A stretch of DNA of 64,000 bases from JACMRP01 sp047302465 (GTDB lineage: Bacteria; Bdellovibrionota; Bdellovibrionia; Bdellovibrionales; Bdellovibrionaceae), in contig NZ_CP178621.1 in assembly GCF_047302465.1 (NCBI RefSeq), positions 434,001-498,000 of the forward strand. The letters are read 5' to 3'. The translations under genes and the position numbers were made by a program. Shown here in pieces: positions 7,745 through 16,385 of the stretch (the stretch's first letter is position 1; each line of letters begins with the position of its first letter). Below the pieces are notes generated by a model that saw only the letters and a program-made list of their open reading frames with translations, did no database searches and had not been told where the DNA came from.

Positions 7745-8977
7745 TTAGAATGCACTAGATAGTGGGATAGAAATAGTTACTTTTGTCCCTACTCCTGGTT
7801 TGGATACAATATTAAGGTCTCCGCCGACCGCCTTTAAACTATTGTACGCATTGAGAATACCCAGTCCATTTCCAGCTCCATTTTTTCCATAACTGAAAGC
7901 AGAGAGTTTTAACTTGGAGAGCACTTCTTCGGGTATGCCTTTTCCGAAATCTGTGATTGCAATTGTTGCTTGGTGATTATTTTCGCCCAACTCAATATAT
8001 ATATTTCCATTTTCTGTAATTGCTTCCACAGAATTATTAATCACATTGGAAACGATCCGAGATATCTCAGTGGCTGACAATAACAAAATCAAATCTCTTG
8101 AAAATGAATGGGGGCGTAGTTCGATTTGAACTAGTGAGTTTCTCTGAAATTCAATGGATTTTTCTTTTATAAGCATCTCTATCGTACTTACTAAGGCACA
8201 TGTCTCCGAACTATTTTCTTCCAAAGCTGGGAGCATTCTTGATAAGCGATCTGAATTTCTATCTTTTGTTAACAGCTCGTCCGCAATGCCATTTATTCTA
8301 GTTACAACAGATTGTACGATTTCTTTGTGATTTGGATCTAGATTAGAGAAGGCGCCCGCCAACATATTCAATGCGGAAATGGGTGATCGAATATCATGAG
8401 CTAGTTTTTTCGATATAGATGTAAGCTCTTGAGCATATTGGACTTCCGCCTTCATCTTAGCAGCCTCAGTTTTCAACCGAAGCATCATATTTTTATATGC
8501 CATAAAAATTAGAACTATGCCGAATAGTCGGAAGCTCCATAGAGCGAGAGTGAATATTATCCCGTTATCATTTACAAAGCTGAAAGAGTAAATGCCGCCA
8601 TTCAGAGACTGAAGGTCTTTAGAAACATGAGCTCCATGCAAAAACCATTCGGGTGAGTTGCATTCAGCAAGGGTATTCATATAGCGGAGGTCAAGAATAT
8701 CGATTGCCGAAGGAGATTTCATTTTTACAACAGCGCACCTGATAGCTCCAGAAGTCTGGAAATCCGTAATGCTTCTTACCAAATATTGAAAATTAGAAAA
8801 ATCCAATTCTTGCCTGAGTTGGTTGTTTATTGATGAAATTGTTTTGTTACTAAGATTTTTCTGAAGAAAGAAAAAGACGGCTTGGCAAGACATGAGCCAT
8901 ATGATGGCCAGAAAAAAGTAAATTCTATAGTTTCTATTTAGGGAAAAGTTTTGGATTTTCTGTATTAACATAATCAT
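7745..8977 (-). CDS. Membrane sensor histidine kinase of the YcaO operon
   Basis: A sensor kinase of about 410 residues: membrane segments near residues 33-52 and 153-174 (numbering of the longest frame) enclose a periplasmic sensor of about 100 residues with two cysteines; then the H-box LAHDIRSPISALNM with the phosphorylated His, an N-box (IVSNVINNSVEAI), G1 (DFGKGIP) and G2 (GAGNGLGILNAYN). All catalytic boxes look intact. No response regulator is next to it. The start is uncertain: the frame runs to 9019 and would overlap the YcaO gene by 23 bases; AGGAG lies 16 bases before the ATG at 8977, with a possible ATT start between. It is the last gene of the four-gene operon and presumably reports on a periplasmic ligand handled by the same operon. 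Confidence 0.85.
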   Translation of the reverse strand: MIMLIQKIQNFSLNRNYRIYFFLAIIWLMSCQAVFFFLQKNLSNKTISSINNQLRQELDFSNFQYLVRSITDFQTSGAIRCAVVKMKSPSAIDILDLRYMNTLAECNSPEWFLHGAHVSKDLQSLNGGIYSFSFVNDNGIIFTLALWSFRLFGIVLIFMAYKNMMLRLKTEAAKMKAEVQYAQELTSISKKLAHDIRSPISALNMLAGAFSNLDPNHKEIVQSVVTRINGIADELLTKDRNSDRLSRMLPALEENSSETCALVSTIEMLIKEKSIEFQRNSLVQIELRPHSFSRDLILLLSATEISRIVSNVINNSVEAITENGNIYIELGENNHQATIAITDFGKGIPEEVLSKLKLSAFSYGKNGAGNGLGILNAYNSLKAVGGDLNIVSKPGVGTKVTISIPLSSAF

Positions 8978-8996
8978 TTGAATTTTATCGGAACTC

Positions 8997-9878
8997 CTAG
9001 TAGACGAACCGCATTTCATTACCTAGATGCCATGGTACAAAGTCATTCATGAGGCATCTCCAAAGGTATATTCCATCAATTCCTGTTTTAAATTCTTTTA
9101 GAATTCTTATCTCAGCACCAGGCCAATTCAAATTTTGCGATTTTTCAATCTGACGAAATGCTTCTTCCTTATTTGTTGCAAAATAAGATGCTCTTTTTGC
9201 GACAATGCTATTCGTAGTCAATCCATTACTTTCTTGTGAAATTAGGTGATTTTTATAACATCTTGATGCCTCAATTAGTGAATGTGTTATGAGGTCCTCT
9301 TTTCCTTTGCCAGCGCGGCAGCCGGCAAAAACTCCGACATCCGTTTCTAGAATTAGTACAACAAATGAATAGTCAGTTTTTTCATGACCCAAATTTACAA
9401 CTATATTGTTCTTCCGAAAAAGACGTACGTTTTTAAATGTACTTCCTAATAACTGAACGAGATTACTATTTGGACTTCGCTCAAACCCCTGAGGGGCCAT
9501 GAAAAACGAGCTGTCGATCCATTTCGACCAAGCCCATCTTTCTACCGCCTCTCTTATGGCACGTTCTTTAGTTGAATTCGAATCGAATCCACATGCAAAA
9601 CCACAAGAAGTTGGAAATTCCTCCATCAAGTACTCTTTGCGGGTATTTATGTCAGAAGCAATTTTTCTTGCCAAAGCTCGCTCAAATGCTTCTGCTATTG
9701 AAATTCTCTTTGCTATTTCACTTTCTGCGTGAGTTCCACCCGCAAGTGAAATGCCAGTTTGATCCTGGACAAAAAAATTCCAAGCGATAGTGATTCCCTT
9801 TGAATCGACAATAGGCTGCTGCACAATTTGAGCAACAGGAAACCCTAAATTTCGCAGAGCCTCTAACAGATTGGTCAC
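8997..9878 (-). CDS. YcaO-family ATP-dependent enzyme, short form
   Basis: A 293-residue protein that carries the YcaO nucleotide-binding pattern: an early A-x6-EAFERALA helix block (residues 60-72), then TSCGFACG followed by KERAIREAVERWA, which matches the S-x-G-x-A...E-x-x-ER motif, and a third block FAGCRAGKGKEDLITHSLIEA. By family knowledge YcaO enzymes use ATP to activate backbone amides, making azolines, thioamides, amidines or helping RimO-type modification. The chain is shorter than usual and ends without the Pro-rich tail that azoline-forming cyclodehydratases use, and no E1-like partner is adjacent. Start is GTG at 9878, overlapping the stop of the OppA-like gene (9875-9878). Substrate unknown. 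Confidence 0.75.
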   Translation of the reverse strand: MTNLLEALRNLGFPVAQIVQQPIVDSKGITIAWNFFVQDQTGISLAGGTHAESEIAKRISIAEAFERALARKIASDINTRKEYLMEEFPTSCGFACGFDSNSTKERAIREAVERWAWSKWIDSSFFMAPQGFERSPNSNLVQLLGSTFKNVRLFRKNNIVVNLGHEKTDYSFVVLILETDVGVFAGCRAGKGKEDLITHSLIEASRCYKNHLISQESNGLTTNSIVAKRASYFATNKEEAFRQIEKSQNLNWPGAEIRILKEFKTGIDGIYLWRCLMNDFVPWHLGNEMRFVY

Positions 9879-11425
9879 TTTAATCTAATTCCTTCAAAAT
9901 GAAAGATTCCGGAGTTTGGAGGAAGAGTTTTTAAGTCGATGTCACTTGATGCGAGCCAGTGAGTGCCAAAGTGAGTAAGCGGAATCACTGACGCGTCATC
10001 GTAAAGGGCCTGATTAAATTCTGATATGTATGCTTGTGGAATTGGACCACCATTTCTATCTTGTGCATCTACAACTTTACAAATTCTGCCGGATGGATCT
10101 GGATAGCAAACGCCTAAGTTAGAACAAAACATCATTTTAATGGTTCGATTTTTGGGGTATCCGCCTTGATCGACTCCATTCATCCTAATATCAAACTCTC
10201 TATTACTTAAAAGCCTGTGTCGCCAGTTATTTTCCAGCGGTTCTCCAAAATGGAATTCGACTTCTGCACTAGAATCGCGGAGAGCTTCTAAAGTGATTTT
10301 CTTAATTTCGTCTATTTCTTGCTGAGTGTAGTTTCTGTTGGCGAATGCAAAGTTAATTTTTTTCCCTGCCATTTCACTATTATAAGGCGTCAGATGCTGC
10401 CGTAGTTGGACGTCCGTCGGAGTCGAGGGATAAAACAGCGTAGATGAAAATAATGCAGATTTTTTCTTTGCAGCTGTAATTCGGTCGGCAAAGGCTTGTC
10501 TATTTTTCAGACTTTCAAATGGACCTTTCTTTATTGGAGAAACAATCATTGCCCACATAATAGAAGGTGGTGATTTAATCTCCATAAATGAAGGCAAATT
10601 TAAAACTTTGTCTCTACCTAATATTTCTATTACCGTAGTTGGAGAAGAATCAGAGAGCTTGTCGGGCGTAGCATATGAAAAGTGAATCTCCTTTGGAGAA
10701 TCTTCAGAAATTGAAAACCAATCTGATCGTTTTTCTAGAAGAATTGAGTTTTTTGCTGAATGGCTTACTCGGTAAGGGCCAGATGAGATGATTTTGTGAT
10801 CGTCTTTAAAACTACCGTCAGAATTAAAATTATGCGAACACCAAAACCCGAAATAAGGCAGACGTAGATGACCTATGAAGTTTTCGGGTCGTGCAGTTAA
10901 CTTAAAGATTAAGCGATTATTTACGTAAGTAATGCCGGAGATAGAAGTGCTCTGACCGCTTGAAAAAGAGCCCCACCCTTCAAGCAGTTCGAAGTCAATT
11001 ACCTTAGAAAATTTTGAGTATCTTTTTAATGCAAGTGTAAATGCTTCTGCAAAAGATTGTGCAGTAATGGCTGTTCCATCTTCACAGGCCAAGTTTGATC
11101 GTATATTGAATGTCCAAGTGAGGCCATCTTCAGAGGTACTAAAAGTTTCAGCAAGATATGGCTCGAATTGACCAGTTTCAGATAACTTGACGAGTGTCCC
11201 CACCAAGTTGGTAAGGACAGTCTCGTGAGTGGCAAAGTCGGAATCTTTTGGATTTAAGCTAAAGTACATGCCTTTTTCATCAAGCTTTTGGCGAAGGAAC
11301 ATGTACTCGAGTTTTTCAAATTTATGGAACGAATGTTTCCTTGTTGTCTGGTGAGTGTTCATAAGCTTCAGGCCCCACACGCTGAATAATGCAATTGAAA
11401 CAATTGAGGTCCAAAGAAATATCAT
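9875..11425 (-). CDS. OppA/DppA-like extracytoplasmic peptide-binding protein (SBP family 5)
   Basis: About 516 residues with the family 5 solute-binding plan: LAETFSTSEDGLTWTFNIR matches the hallmark of OppA-type proteins, then the two-lobe body with FEAFTLALKRY-like and LTHFGTHWLAS near the end. An N-terminal membrane segment (IFLWTSIVSIALFSVWGL) acts as signal or anchor; there is no lipobox Cys. The start is uncertain: the frame reaches 11461 but that ATG has no ribosome site; the ATG at 11425 has a weak AGGT about ten bases upstream. Either start overlaps the small exported ORF in another frame by 104 to 140 bases. No oligopeptide ABC permease genes are next to it, so it may act as a receptor rather than an importer part. 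It overlaps the YcaO gene by four bases. Confidence 0.8.
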   Translation of the reverse strand: MIFLWTSIVSIALFSVWGLKLMNTHQTTRKHSFHKFEKLEYMFLRQKLDEKGMYFSLNPKDSDFATHETVLTNLVGTLVKLSETGQFEPYLAETFSTSEDGLTWTFNIRSNLACEDGTAITAQSFAEAFTLALKRYSKFSKVIDFELLEGWGSFSSGQSTSISGITYVNNRLIFKLTARPENFIGHLRLPYFGFWCSHNFNSDGSFKDDHKIISSGPYRVSHSAKNSILLEKRSDWFSISEDSPKEIHFSYATPDKLSDSSPTTVIEILGRDKVLNLPSFMEIKSPPSIMWAMIVSPIKKGPFESLKNRQAFADRITAAKKKSALFSSTLFYPSTPTDVQLRQHLTPYNSEMAGKKINFAFANRNYTQQEIDEIKKITLEALRDSSAEVEFHFGEPLENNWRHRLLSNREFDIRMNGVDQGGYPKNRTIKMMFCSNLGVCYPDPSGRICKVVDAQDRNGGPIPQAYISEFNQALYDDASVIPLTHFGTHWLASSDIDLKTLPPNSGIFHFEGIRLK

Positions 11426-11645
11426 TTTCTTGAACCTGAATTTTGGAAGTTGGATCGACATATATATTATTATATTTGAGCACGATATTTACTTGTTGCT
11501 CAAATGAATAATCAGGGATCGAGTTAATGTCGCTTTTATTCACTCGAACAGTAAAGTTTCCTTTTTCGAGACTTTCGGCGTAGGTCTTTTGGCCAATAAT
11601 TAACAGCGGTGATATTGCCAAAACATATTTTAGTGAGTTTTTCAT
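11322..11645 (-). CDS. Small exported protein opening the YcaO operon
   Basis: A 107-residue frame with a convincing signal peptide (YVLAISPLLIIGQKTYA, cleavage expected after TYA) and AGAGGA eight bases before its ATG. The mature part is about 83 residues; near the end it has two closely spaced cysteines (NCFNC). Residues after about 61 are encoded in the region that also codes, in another frame, for the N-terminus of the OppA-like protein. It is the first gene of the operon. It could be a periplasmic partner of the binding protein or, more speculatively, the substrate of the YcaO enzyme; a signal peptide on a YcaO substrate would be unusual. Recognised family: none. Confidence 0.65.
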   Translation of the reverse strand: MKNSLKYVLAISPLLIIGQKTYAESLEKGNFTVRVNKSDINSIPDYSFEQQVNIVLKYNNIYVDPTSKIQVQENDISLDLNCFNCIIQRVGPEAYEHSPDNKETFVP

Positions 11646-12007
11646 TTTCCAAATCCTCTTTAGTCGAGTGGTTTTACTGACACCAGTTAATGCAGTTGAA
11701 GCATAAATGCAAAGTAGAGACCATCGCGTTGTAAATCTATCTCAATTTAAACGAGGTATGGCAGCTTAGCAGATGAAATATTTTCAGCGACGAGTAGCGA
11801 ATTGCCGTTCGGAGGCGCAAAAGGCACCGGTTTATACTTCTACTTTTTGGCCATTGATGTCCGAAAATCGGACGTTTTTTGCCTAGTTGGGAACTGTATA
11901 TACAGGCATCTGGCAGGCGGGCACAGGAGGATACGGGTTGGAAATCTCGTGACTTCTAGGGAGTTTTTTGTTGTGCCAAGGAAGCAAGAATATGAAGGCT
12001 CACGGAA
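11646..12007 (+). other. Gene-free stretch with an orphan terminator and a palindrome
   Basis: 362 bases without a supported gene between the YcaO operon start and the thioesterase stop. It must hold the promoter of the minus-strand YcaO operon. On the plus strand it holds an intrinsic terminator (11859-11880) with no gene in front of it and, just after, the 12-base palindrome CTGTATATACAG (11894-11905). A short non-coding transcript on the plus strand would explain the terminator. Confidence 0.5.
11859..11880 (+). terminator. Intrinsic terminator without an upstream gene
   Basis: GTCCGA (11859-11864), loop AAA, TCGGAC (11868-11873), one G, then six T (11875-11880). The U-run is on the plus strand only, and no plus-strand coding sequence precedes it. 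Confidence 0.6.
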
Positions 12008-12448
12008 TTAATTTTGGCTGAAAAATAGGTCTAACACCCAAGTAGGTGCAGTGGTTACGCGTTTTGAGTGCATATCAATTATCGCAAACTCCAGAGTACC
12101 GTCGCTATAGGTAACTGTCTTTGTCTCATCTGTTAATTCATATGGAATTACTAGTACTTTTCCATCTCGTACCTCTGTTACTCGGGAAGTTGCTAGGACT
12201 TTCTGAAGGCCAGAGATAGGGCGTTTGAAATTCATTGTCGACTTTGTCAGAAAGAAACCGATTCCCTGTTTTGTCACATCCTCAATAGGCATTTTCATTT
12301 GCTCCGCCAGAAAATTTAGACGGGCAGTTGAGATGATATCTAAGTAGTGCTTTGAGTTCACATGTCCATATGAATCGATATCAGAGAACCTAATGTCGAC
12401 TAATCCAACGTACTCAATTGGAGATCGTGTTTCGTTCTGTATGCTCAT
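12008..12448 (-). CDS. Acyl-CoA thioesterase, 4HBT hot-dog family
   Basis: A 146-residue hot-dog fold protein: DIRFSDIDSYGHVNSKHYLD is the 4-hydroxybenzoyl-CoA thioesterase signature with the catalytic Asp and the HVN motif, followed by the long helix and the beta-sheet pattern (GIGFFLTKSTMNFKRPI). It would hydrolyse an acyl-CoA or acyl-ACP thioester in the cytoplasm; the substrate is not evident. The start is 12448, where GGAG lies six bases upstream; the frame runs to 12538 but would overlap the cyclase gene. It follows the nucleotide cyclase gene by 41 bases and is probably co-transcribed with it. Confidence 0.82.
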   Translation of the reverse strand: MSIQNETRSPIEYVGLVDIRFSDIDSYGHVNSKHYLDIISTARLNFLAEQMKMPIEDVTKQGIGFFLTKSTMNFKRPISGLQKVLATSRVTEVRDGKVLVIPYELTDETKTVTYSDGTLEFAIIDMHSKRVTTAPTWVLDLFFSQN

Positions 12449-12489
12449 AAATTCTCCGACAACTCTAAAAGCATATTCATATGAAGCCT

Positions 12490-14454
12490 CTACGCACTTT
12501 TTCTCTGAGTCTGAGTGTCTTCGTAGATATTGAGCCATTTCTTCAATGCCACATCCGAGTGATCCATTTTTTTAATCACTGAGTCGATGGATTTGAAGTT
12601 GTGATTTAAACCGATGTATTCAGGGCGAGTTTCGCTCCAGTAGCTGTACACTTGGTATGCTACATAGAGGGCTGAAAGCTGAAATGCTTTGTCTTTGGCG
12701 GTAAGCCAACGAGTTATTTGGGCCGTGTGTTCGTCTGTCAGTCCATCTTTTTTAATTAGGTCAATAAGAGAATCCGCTGCAATTCGGTTGTCATCGTTTC
12801 CGATGTATTTGTGAAGATCAATTAATTCTGGACGTAGCTTATGAAGAGCTTCACGTGTGTTAGATACAACACGTTTATTTGGGAACTGTAGACAGTGTGA
12901 TAGGGTAGTAACGATTTCCTCGTCTACTGAATCCCTAGTGAACAGTGTCTTCGCCAACAAGGTAATTCCGGATAATAGTAAGGCGTTGCCGGATTCTAGT
13001 CCGGTTTTAAGTAGAACCTTATACTGTGCTACTACTTGATAGCTCAGACGAGAAACCGGGAGTGTTGTAAGATGATTTCTCAAAGAATGAAACACATACT
13101 CTTTCTTTTCAAGGACTGCAGCGGTCATCGCTTTTAGGATAAGTGCAATATCGCGATCAGTTCTAAAATACTTAAGATCTTGCGTGTATGCGGGGGCATA
13201 TCCGTGAATAGACTGAATGTAGGTCACTAGATATGGTTCATCGTAGTTCTTTACTTTAACCTGTGCCTCGTTGTGGCTCTCGATATAGGGTTGATACTTG
13301 CTTACCTGAGAGCTTTGCGTAACAAGTGTCGATATGTCTTTATTATCAACAGCAGTTAGGAAACGGGCAGTGTTGATGAGTGGCTGCCCCTCGGTTTCTG
13401 AGTTTCCGCCTAGCTTTTCAATTTCTACAGTGCCGATGTCGAGTGCGGCTTTCACTGTAAGTTGCAACTCTGGCAACTTAAATTCGCTGCTAAGATCTTG
13501 GAAAATTTCAAACAGGCCACGCACTATGTGAACGGCTCTGAGTTCTGCATCGTTATGTTCATTTTTTGGGACGAAGAATGAAATTTCATCACCAGAGGCG
13601 TTTTCTTTGTAGGCTCCATATCTAGAAAGATATTCGCCACCACGATTGAAGAATGTTTGTACTATGTATTGCAGAAGTTCAGCTGAGATTTTCTGCTTTA
13701 AAATGGTGTAGCCATTGATATCGCATCTGGCGGCTACGATTTCAACACTCCTAGTGCCAGCTTGCATCTGCTCATGGGCCCAAGTAAGACCGCTATAGGA
13801 GTTGTTTTTGTATTCCAAGGCCAGTTGTTCTGCGTGTTCACGGCGTTCTTCAACCCCGTGAATATAATTCTTAAGACGATGAGCTTCCGCAGAAAGAATT
13901 TCTGATTCACCAGTGCCCGATCTTCCCTTAAACCACTGAATGATCATTTTCACGTCAAAGTGTAAGAAGTAAGATGCTACCTGGTGAATTAACAGAATGA
14001 TGCCCAAACAGAAAACGAATAGAATTTCCTTTTGATCACTCAGTAGTTGCATTAGGAGAGTGGCGAAGGAGACATCATCTTTACCAAAGAATACGATATA
14101 GTCTTTGCCTTGAATACGGATATTACGACGAGATTGGGAGAGGCTATTAGGGTCATAACTTGATTCTTTAATCAGAGCATTTTCACTGGAAGGGTAGATG
14201 AGCTGGCCTTTGCCATCTCTTATGACGTAGTATGAGATGCTCTCTGTTTGTCTGTAGGTATCAAACATATTCTGAAAAAGATCATCGGGGCTTTGATCAC
14301 TGCTGTGATCCAGCATCTGCGCAATGTTTGCGACAATAGATTCATCTTTATGATCAACGACGTTTTTAATGTGCCAGAACTGAATAAGGTAAAGGGTTGG
14401 GTACCCAATGAAAAAAGCTATTAGAAAGATGTAGGTCTTTTTTAAGAGTCCCAC
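12490..14454 (-). CDS. Membrane class III nucleotide cyclase
   Basis: A 654-residue protein: two membrane segments (about residues 7-26 and 143-163) bracket a periplasmic sensor of 115 residues; a helical linker (185-225) leads to a class III cyclase domain of about 237-375. The two metal Asp residues are present in CDINGYT (D245) and ASGDEISFF (D289), and the transition-state pair in GQPLINTARF (N361, R364), so it may well be active, making cAMP by family default. The C-terminal 270 residues are helical, HEAT-like by pattern, without a named domain. Start is GTG at 14454 directly after the stop of the HEFTH gene, with AGGGGA seven bases upstream. Coupling to a secreted metal-protease-like protein suggests a joint envelope-sensing role, which is inference. 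Confidence 0.78.
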   Translation of the reverse strand: MGLLKKTYIFLIAFFIGYPTLYLIQFWHIKNVVDHKDESIVANIAQMLDHSSDQSPDDLFQNMFDTYRQTESISYYVIRDGKGQLIYPSSENALIKESSYDPNSLSQSRRNIRIQGKDYIVFFGKDDVSFATLLMQLLSDQKEILFVFCLGIILLIHQVASYFLHFDVKMIIQWFKGRSGTGESEILSAEAHRLKNYIHGVEERREHAEQLALEYKNNSYSGLTWAHEQMQAGTRSVEIVAARCDINGYTILKQKISAELLQYIVQTFFNRGGEYLSRYGAYKENASGDEISFFVPKNEHNDAELRAVHIVRGLFEIFQDLSSEFKLPELQLTVKAALDIGTVEIEKLGGNSETEGQPLINTARFLTAVDNKDISTLVTQSSQVSKYQPYIESHNEAQVKVKNYDEPYLVTYIQSIHGYAPAYTQDLKYFRTDRDIALILKAMTAAVLEKKEYVFHSLRNHLTTLPVSRLSYQVVAQYKVLLKTGLESGNALLLSGITLLAKTLFTRDSVDEEIVTTLSHCLQFPNKRVVSNTREALHKLRPELIDLHKYIGNDDNRIAADSLIDLIKKDGLTDEHTAQITRWLTAKDKAFQLSALYVAYQVYSYWSETRPEYIGLNHNFKSIDSVIKKMDHSDVALKKWLNIYEDTQTQRKSA

Positions 14455-16263
14455 CTACTTATCCCCTTTGAGGACACCATTTTTTTCAGTGTAGATGACT
14501 TGTGGCCTACTATTTTCAAACTTATAACCATCGGCAAATTCGATATGAACGCCTCTACTGCGGAGGTCTTCCGCAAAAGCTCTGTCAGATACGAGTCTCT
14601 TGCGGATTTTCAATGCATAAGCATTTTCGAGATTCTCATCGCTAGCTGTTTTCCTATCGGCACTTTTTGCTGCTGCGGGTGCTCGATTAACACCACTTGA
14701 AGGTATTCCTGCGCTGGTAGCTGCTCTTGGAGCAGACGACGATCTAGATCCAGAGCTTGAAGAAGAACCTATTTCGCTCGAAGTACCCTGAGTCGCAGGG
14801 GCAGGACGTGCAGGGGGTTGATTCGTGTCAGGTGCTGTAGGTAAAAGGGAGTTTGTGTCGGGGGTGCCTTGTGCCGGAAGTGTGGCCGCGAACGCTGGAG
14901 TTTCCACATATCTTGCGTATGGTGCAATTTTCTTTGCAATCGCATCGACCGAATTTTTAACGTAAGATTTAGTATTTTCATACTTTGCTTGTTGCTCGAT
15001 GGTCGGAGTAGATGTCTTAGAAGAAGACTTTGAATTAGAAGGGGAGTTGAAAGTGTCTATACTAGCGATAGAGCGTTGAGCACTATTAGTTGAACCCAAA
15101 CCGGTATTTCTAATGCCTTCATTTCTTGAAGGTAGGTCATTTGAAGCTGTTGTGGTGTTGCTTGGCTGAGTAGGTGCGAGGGACTCTGTCTCTGCAAAGG
15201 ATGCATATGGATTCGCAACATCTCCCGCAATAGTTTTTGCTCCGGTTTGTTCGGAATTAAGTTTTTTGATTACGTTGTCTTTTGATAGGTTTATCTCTTT
15301 TGCATTTCCAAAAAGTGCTTGAGTTTTGTCTAATGAGCAAATGCCTTTATCTATTTGTTGAGCTTGGGCTTCAGAAATTGCCTTTGGGCTGCGGACGTTA
15401 TGTGTAAATTCATGAATGAACATTTTATGAACATTTACTCGAAACATTTTTGGGTCTTTTTTTAAGCATTCGACGTCGACGCTAATTTTTGCTTTTTGAC
15501 CCTCTTGTGTGCGACCGCATTTTTTATGTTTTGATCCATCGAAATCACAAGAAATTGGAAAAGGTGTCGAGACATTTTTTTTAACGTCATCAGTGCTTTC
15601 AGCAGATTTTGTTAGTAGATCAACCTCTCCTCGAAGTTTTTCGAATGGGTGGAATAGAGGTGATGATGACTGAGCTTGTTTGTCGAGGCAGCGAAGAGAT
15701 GGGGGTTCTTTTAGAGTAGCCAAAACGTCACGATCGCCAGCGAGCAGAATATACATTGAGTTGGAGAAGGTCTCGAGTTCTTCTTTAGTAAGTTTTTCTG
15801 CACAATTTTTTTCGAAGACAACGCTACTGAAATTCTGCGGTAGAAGACTATTTGCAACCGATCCCATGTCGTCTTGATTTTTGACTAATGGTGGGACTTC
15901 GCATGTATCGTCATCATCTTTAAAGTGGGTTTGATATTTTCTGAAAGAAACTTGTTTCTGTTCCCAATCGTTTCCTGCATTTTGGTACGTTAAATACAAG
16001 AACCCATTTTTGGTTCTTTGCTCGACCCACATGGTGGAGTCTTTTGCATTTCTATGGATGGTAATTCGGGTTAAACCCATCTCAATAGCTTCTTGAGAGC
16101 TACTATCTATCTTAGTTACGCTGTACGAAAAATTAAGGTCACCAGTAAGTAAGGAGTATCCCGAATTGTGGCCTTCAACTTTGAAATAGAATTTAGCGGC
16201 AAATGTTTGATTTGCTGTGAATAAGATGAGGAAGAAGAAGTTAAGCTTTATTTTGTTCTTCAT
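14455..16263 (-). CDS. Secreted protein with HExxH motif and Ser/Pro-rich tail
   Basis: 602 residues: signal peptide (FFFLILFTANQTFA), a folded region to about residue 320 with eight or so cysteines, and FIHEFTHNV at 284-288, an HExxH zinc-protease motif followed 10 residues later by SEAQAQ, which could supply a third ligand. From about 330 to 540 the chain is low-complexity (Ser, Thr, Pro, Ala, Asn), then a short charged C-terminus. AAAGGA stands five bases before the ATG. By pattern it is a putative zinc metalloprotease; no family could be named, and the motif alone does not prove activity. The cyclase gene starts at its stop codon, so the two are co-translated. Confidence 0.7.
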   Translation of the reverse strand: MKNKIKLNFFFLILFTANQTFAAKFYFKVEGHNSGYSLLTGDLNFSYSVTKIDSSSQEAIEMGLTRITIHRNAKDSTMWVEQRTKNGFLYLTYQNAGNDWEQKQVSFRKYQTHFKDDDDTCEVPPLVKNQDDMGSVANSLLPQNFSSVVFEKNCAEKLTKEELETFSNSMYILLAGDRDVLATLKEPPSLRCLDKQAQSSSPLFHPFEKLRGEVDLLTKSAESTDDVKKNVSTPFPISCDFDGSKHKKCGRTQEGQKAKISVDVECLKKDPKMFRVNVHKMFIHEFTHNVRSPKAISEAQAQQIDKGICSLDKTQALFGNAKEINLSKDNVIKKLNSEQTGAKTIAGDVANPYASFAETESLAPTQPSNTTTASNDLPSRNEGIRNTGLGSTNSAQRSIASIDTFNSPSNSKSSSKTSTPTIEQQAKYENTKSYVKNSVDAIAKKIAPYARYVETPAFAATLPAQGTPDTNSLLPTAPDTNQPPARPAPATQGTSSEIGSSSSSGSRSSSAPRAATSAGIPSSGVNRAPAAAKSADRKTASDENLENAYALKIRKRLVSDRAFAEDLRSRGVHIEFADGYKFENSRPQVIYTEKNGVLKGDK

Positions 16264-16385
16264 TTTTCCTTTATTGCTGATAAATCATTGATTTAACTCA
16301 ACGTTTAGATCGGCATATTTAGGAAATAATGAAGGAAAAGTTAGGGAAAAGACTCGAGTTTTTTATGACTTTCTAGACCTATGTC

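Noticed and set aside
11894..11905. LexA box from the palindrome CTGTATATACAG
   Set aside because: The E. coli box needs eight bases between CTG and CAG arms, here only four to six; Bdellovibrio LexA is reported to use a different motif; no SOS gene is adjacent.
16329..16376. 15-codon ORF with AGGA before it
   Set aside because: Weak ribosome site, charged ordinary composition and no other support; likely chance in an AT-rich gap.
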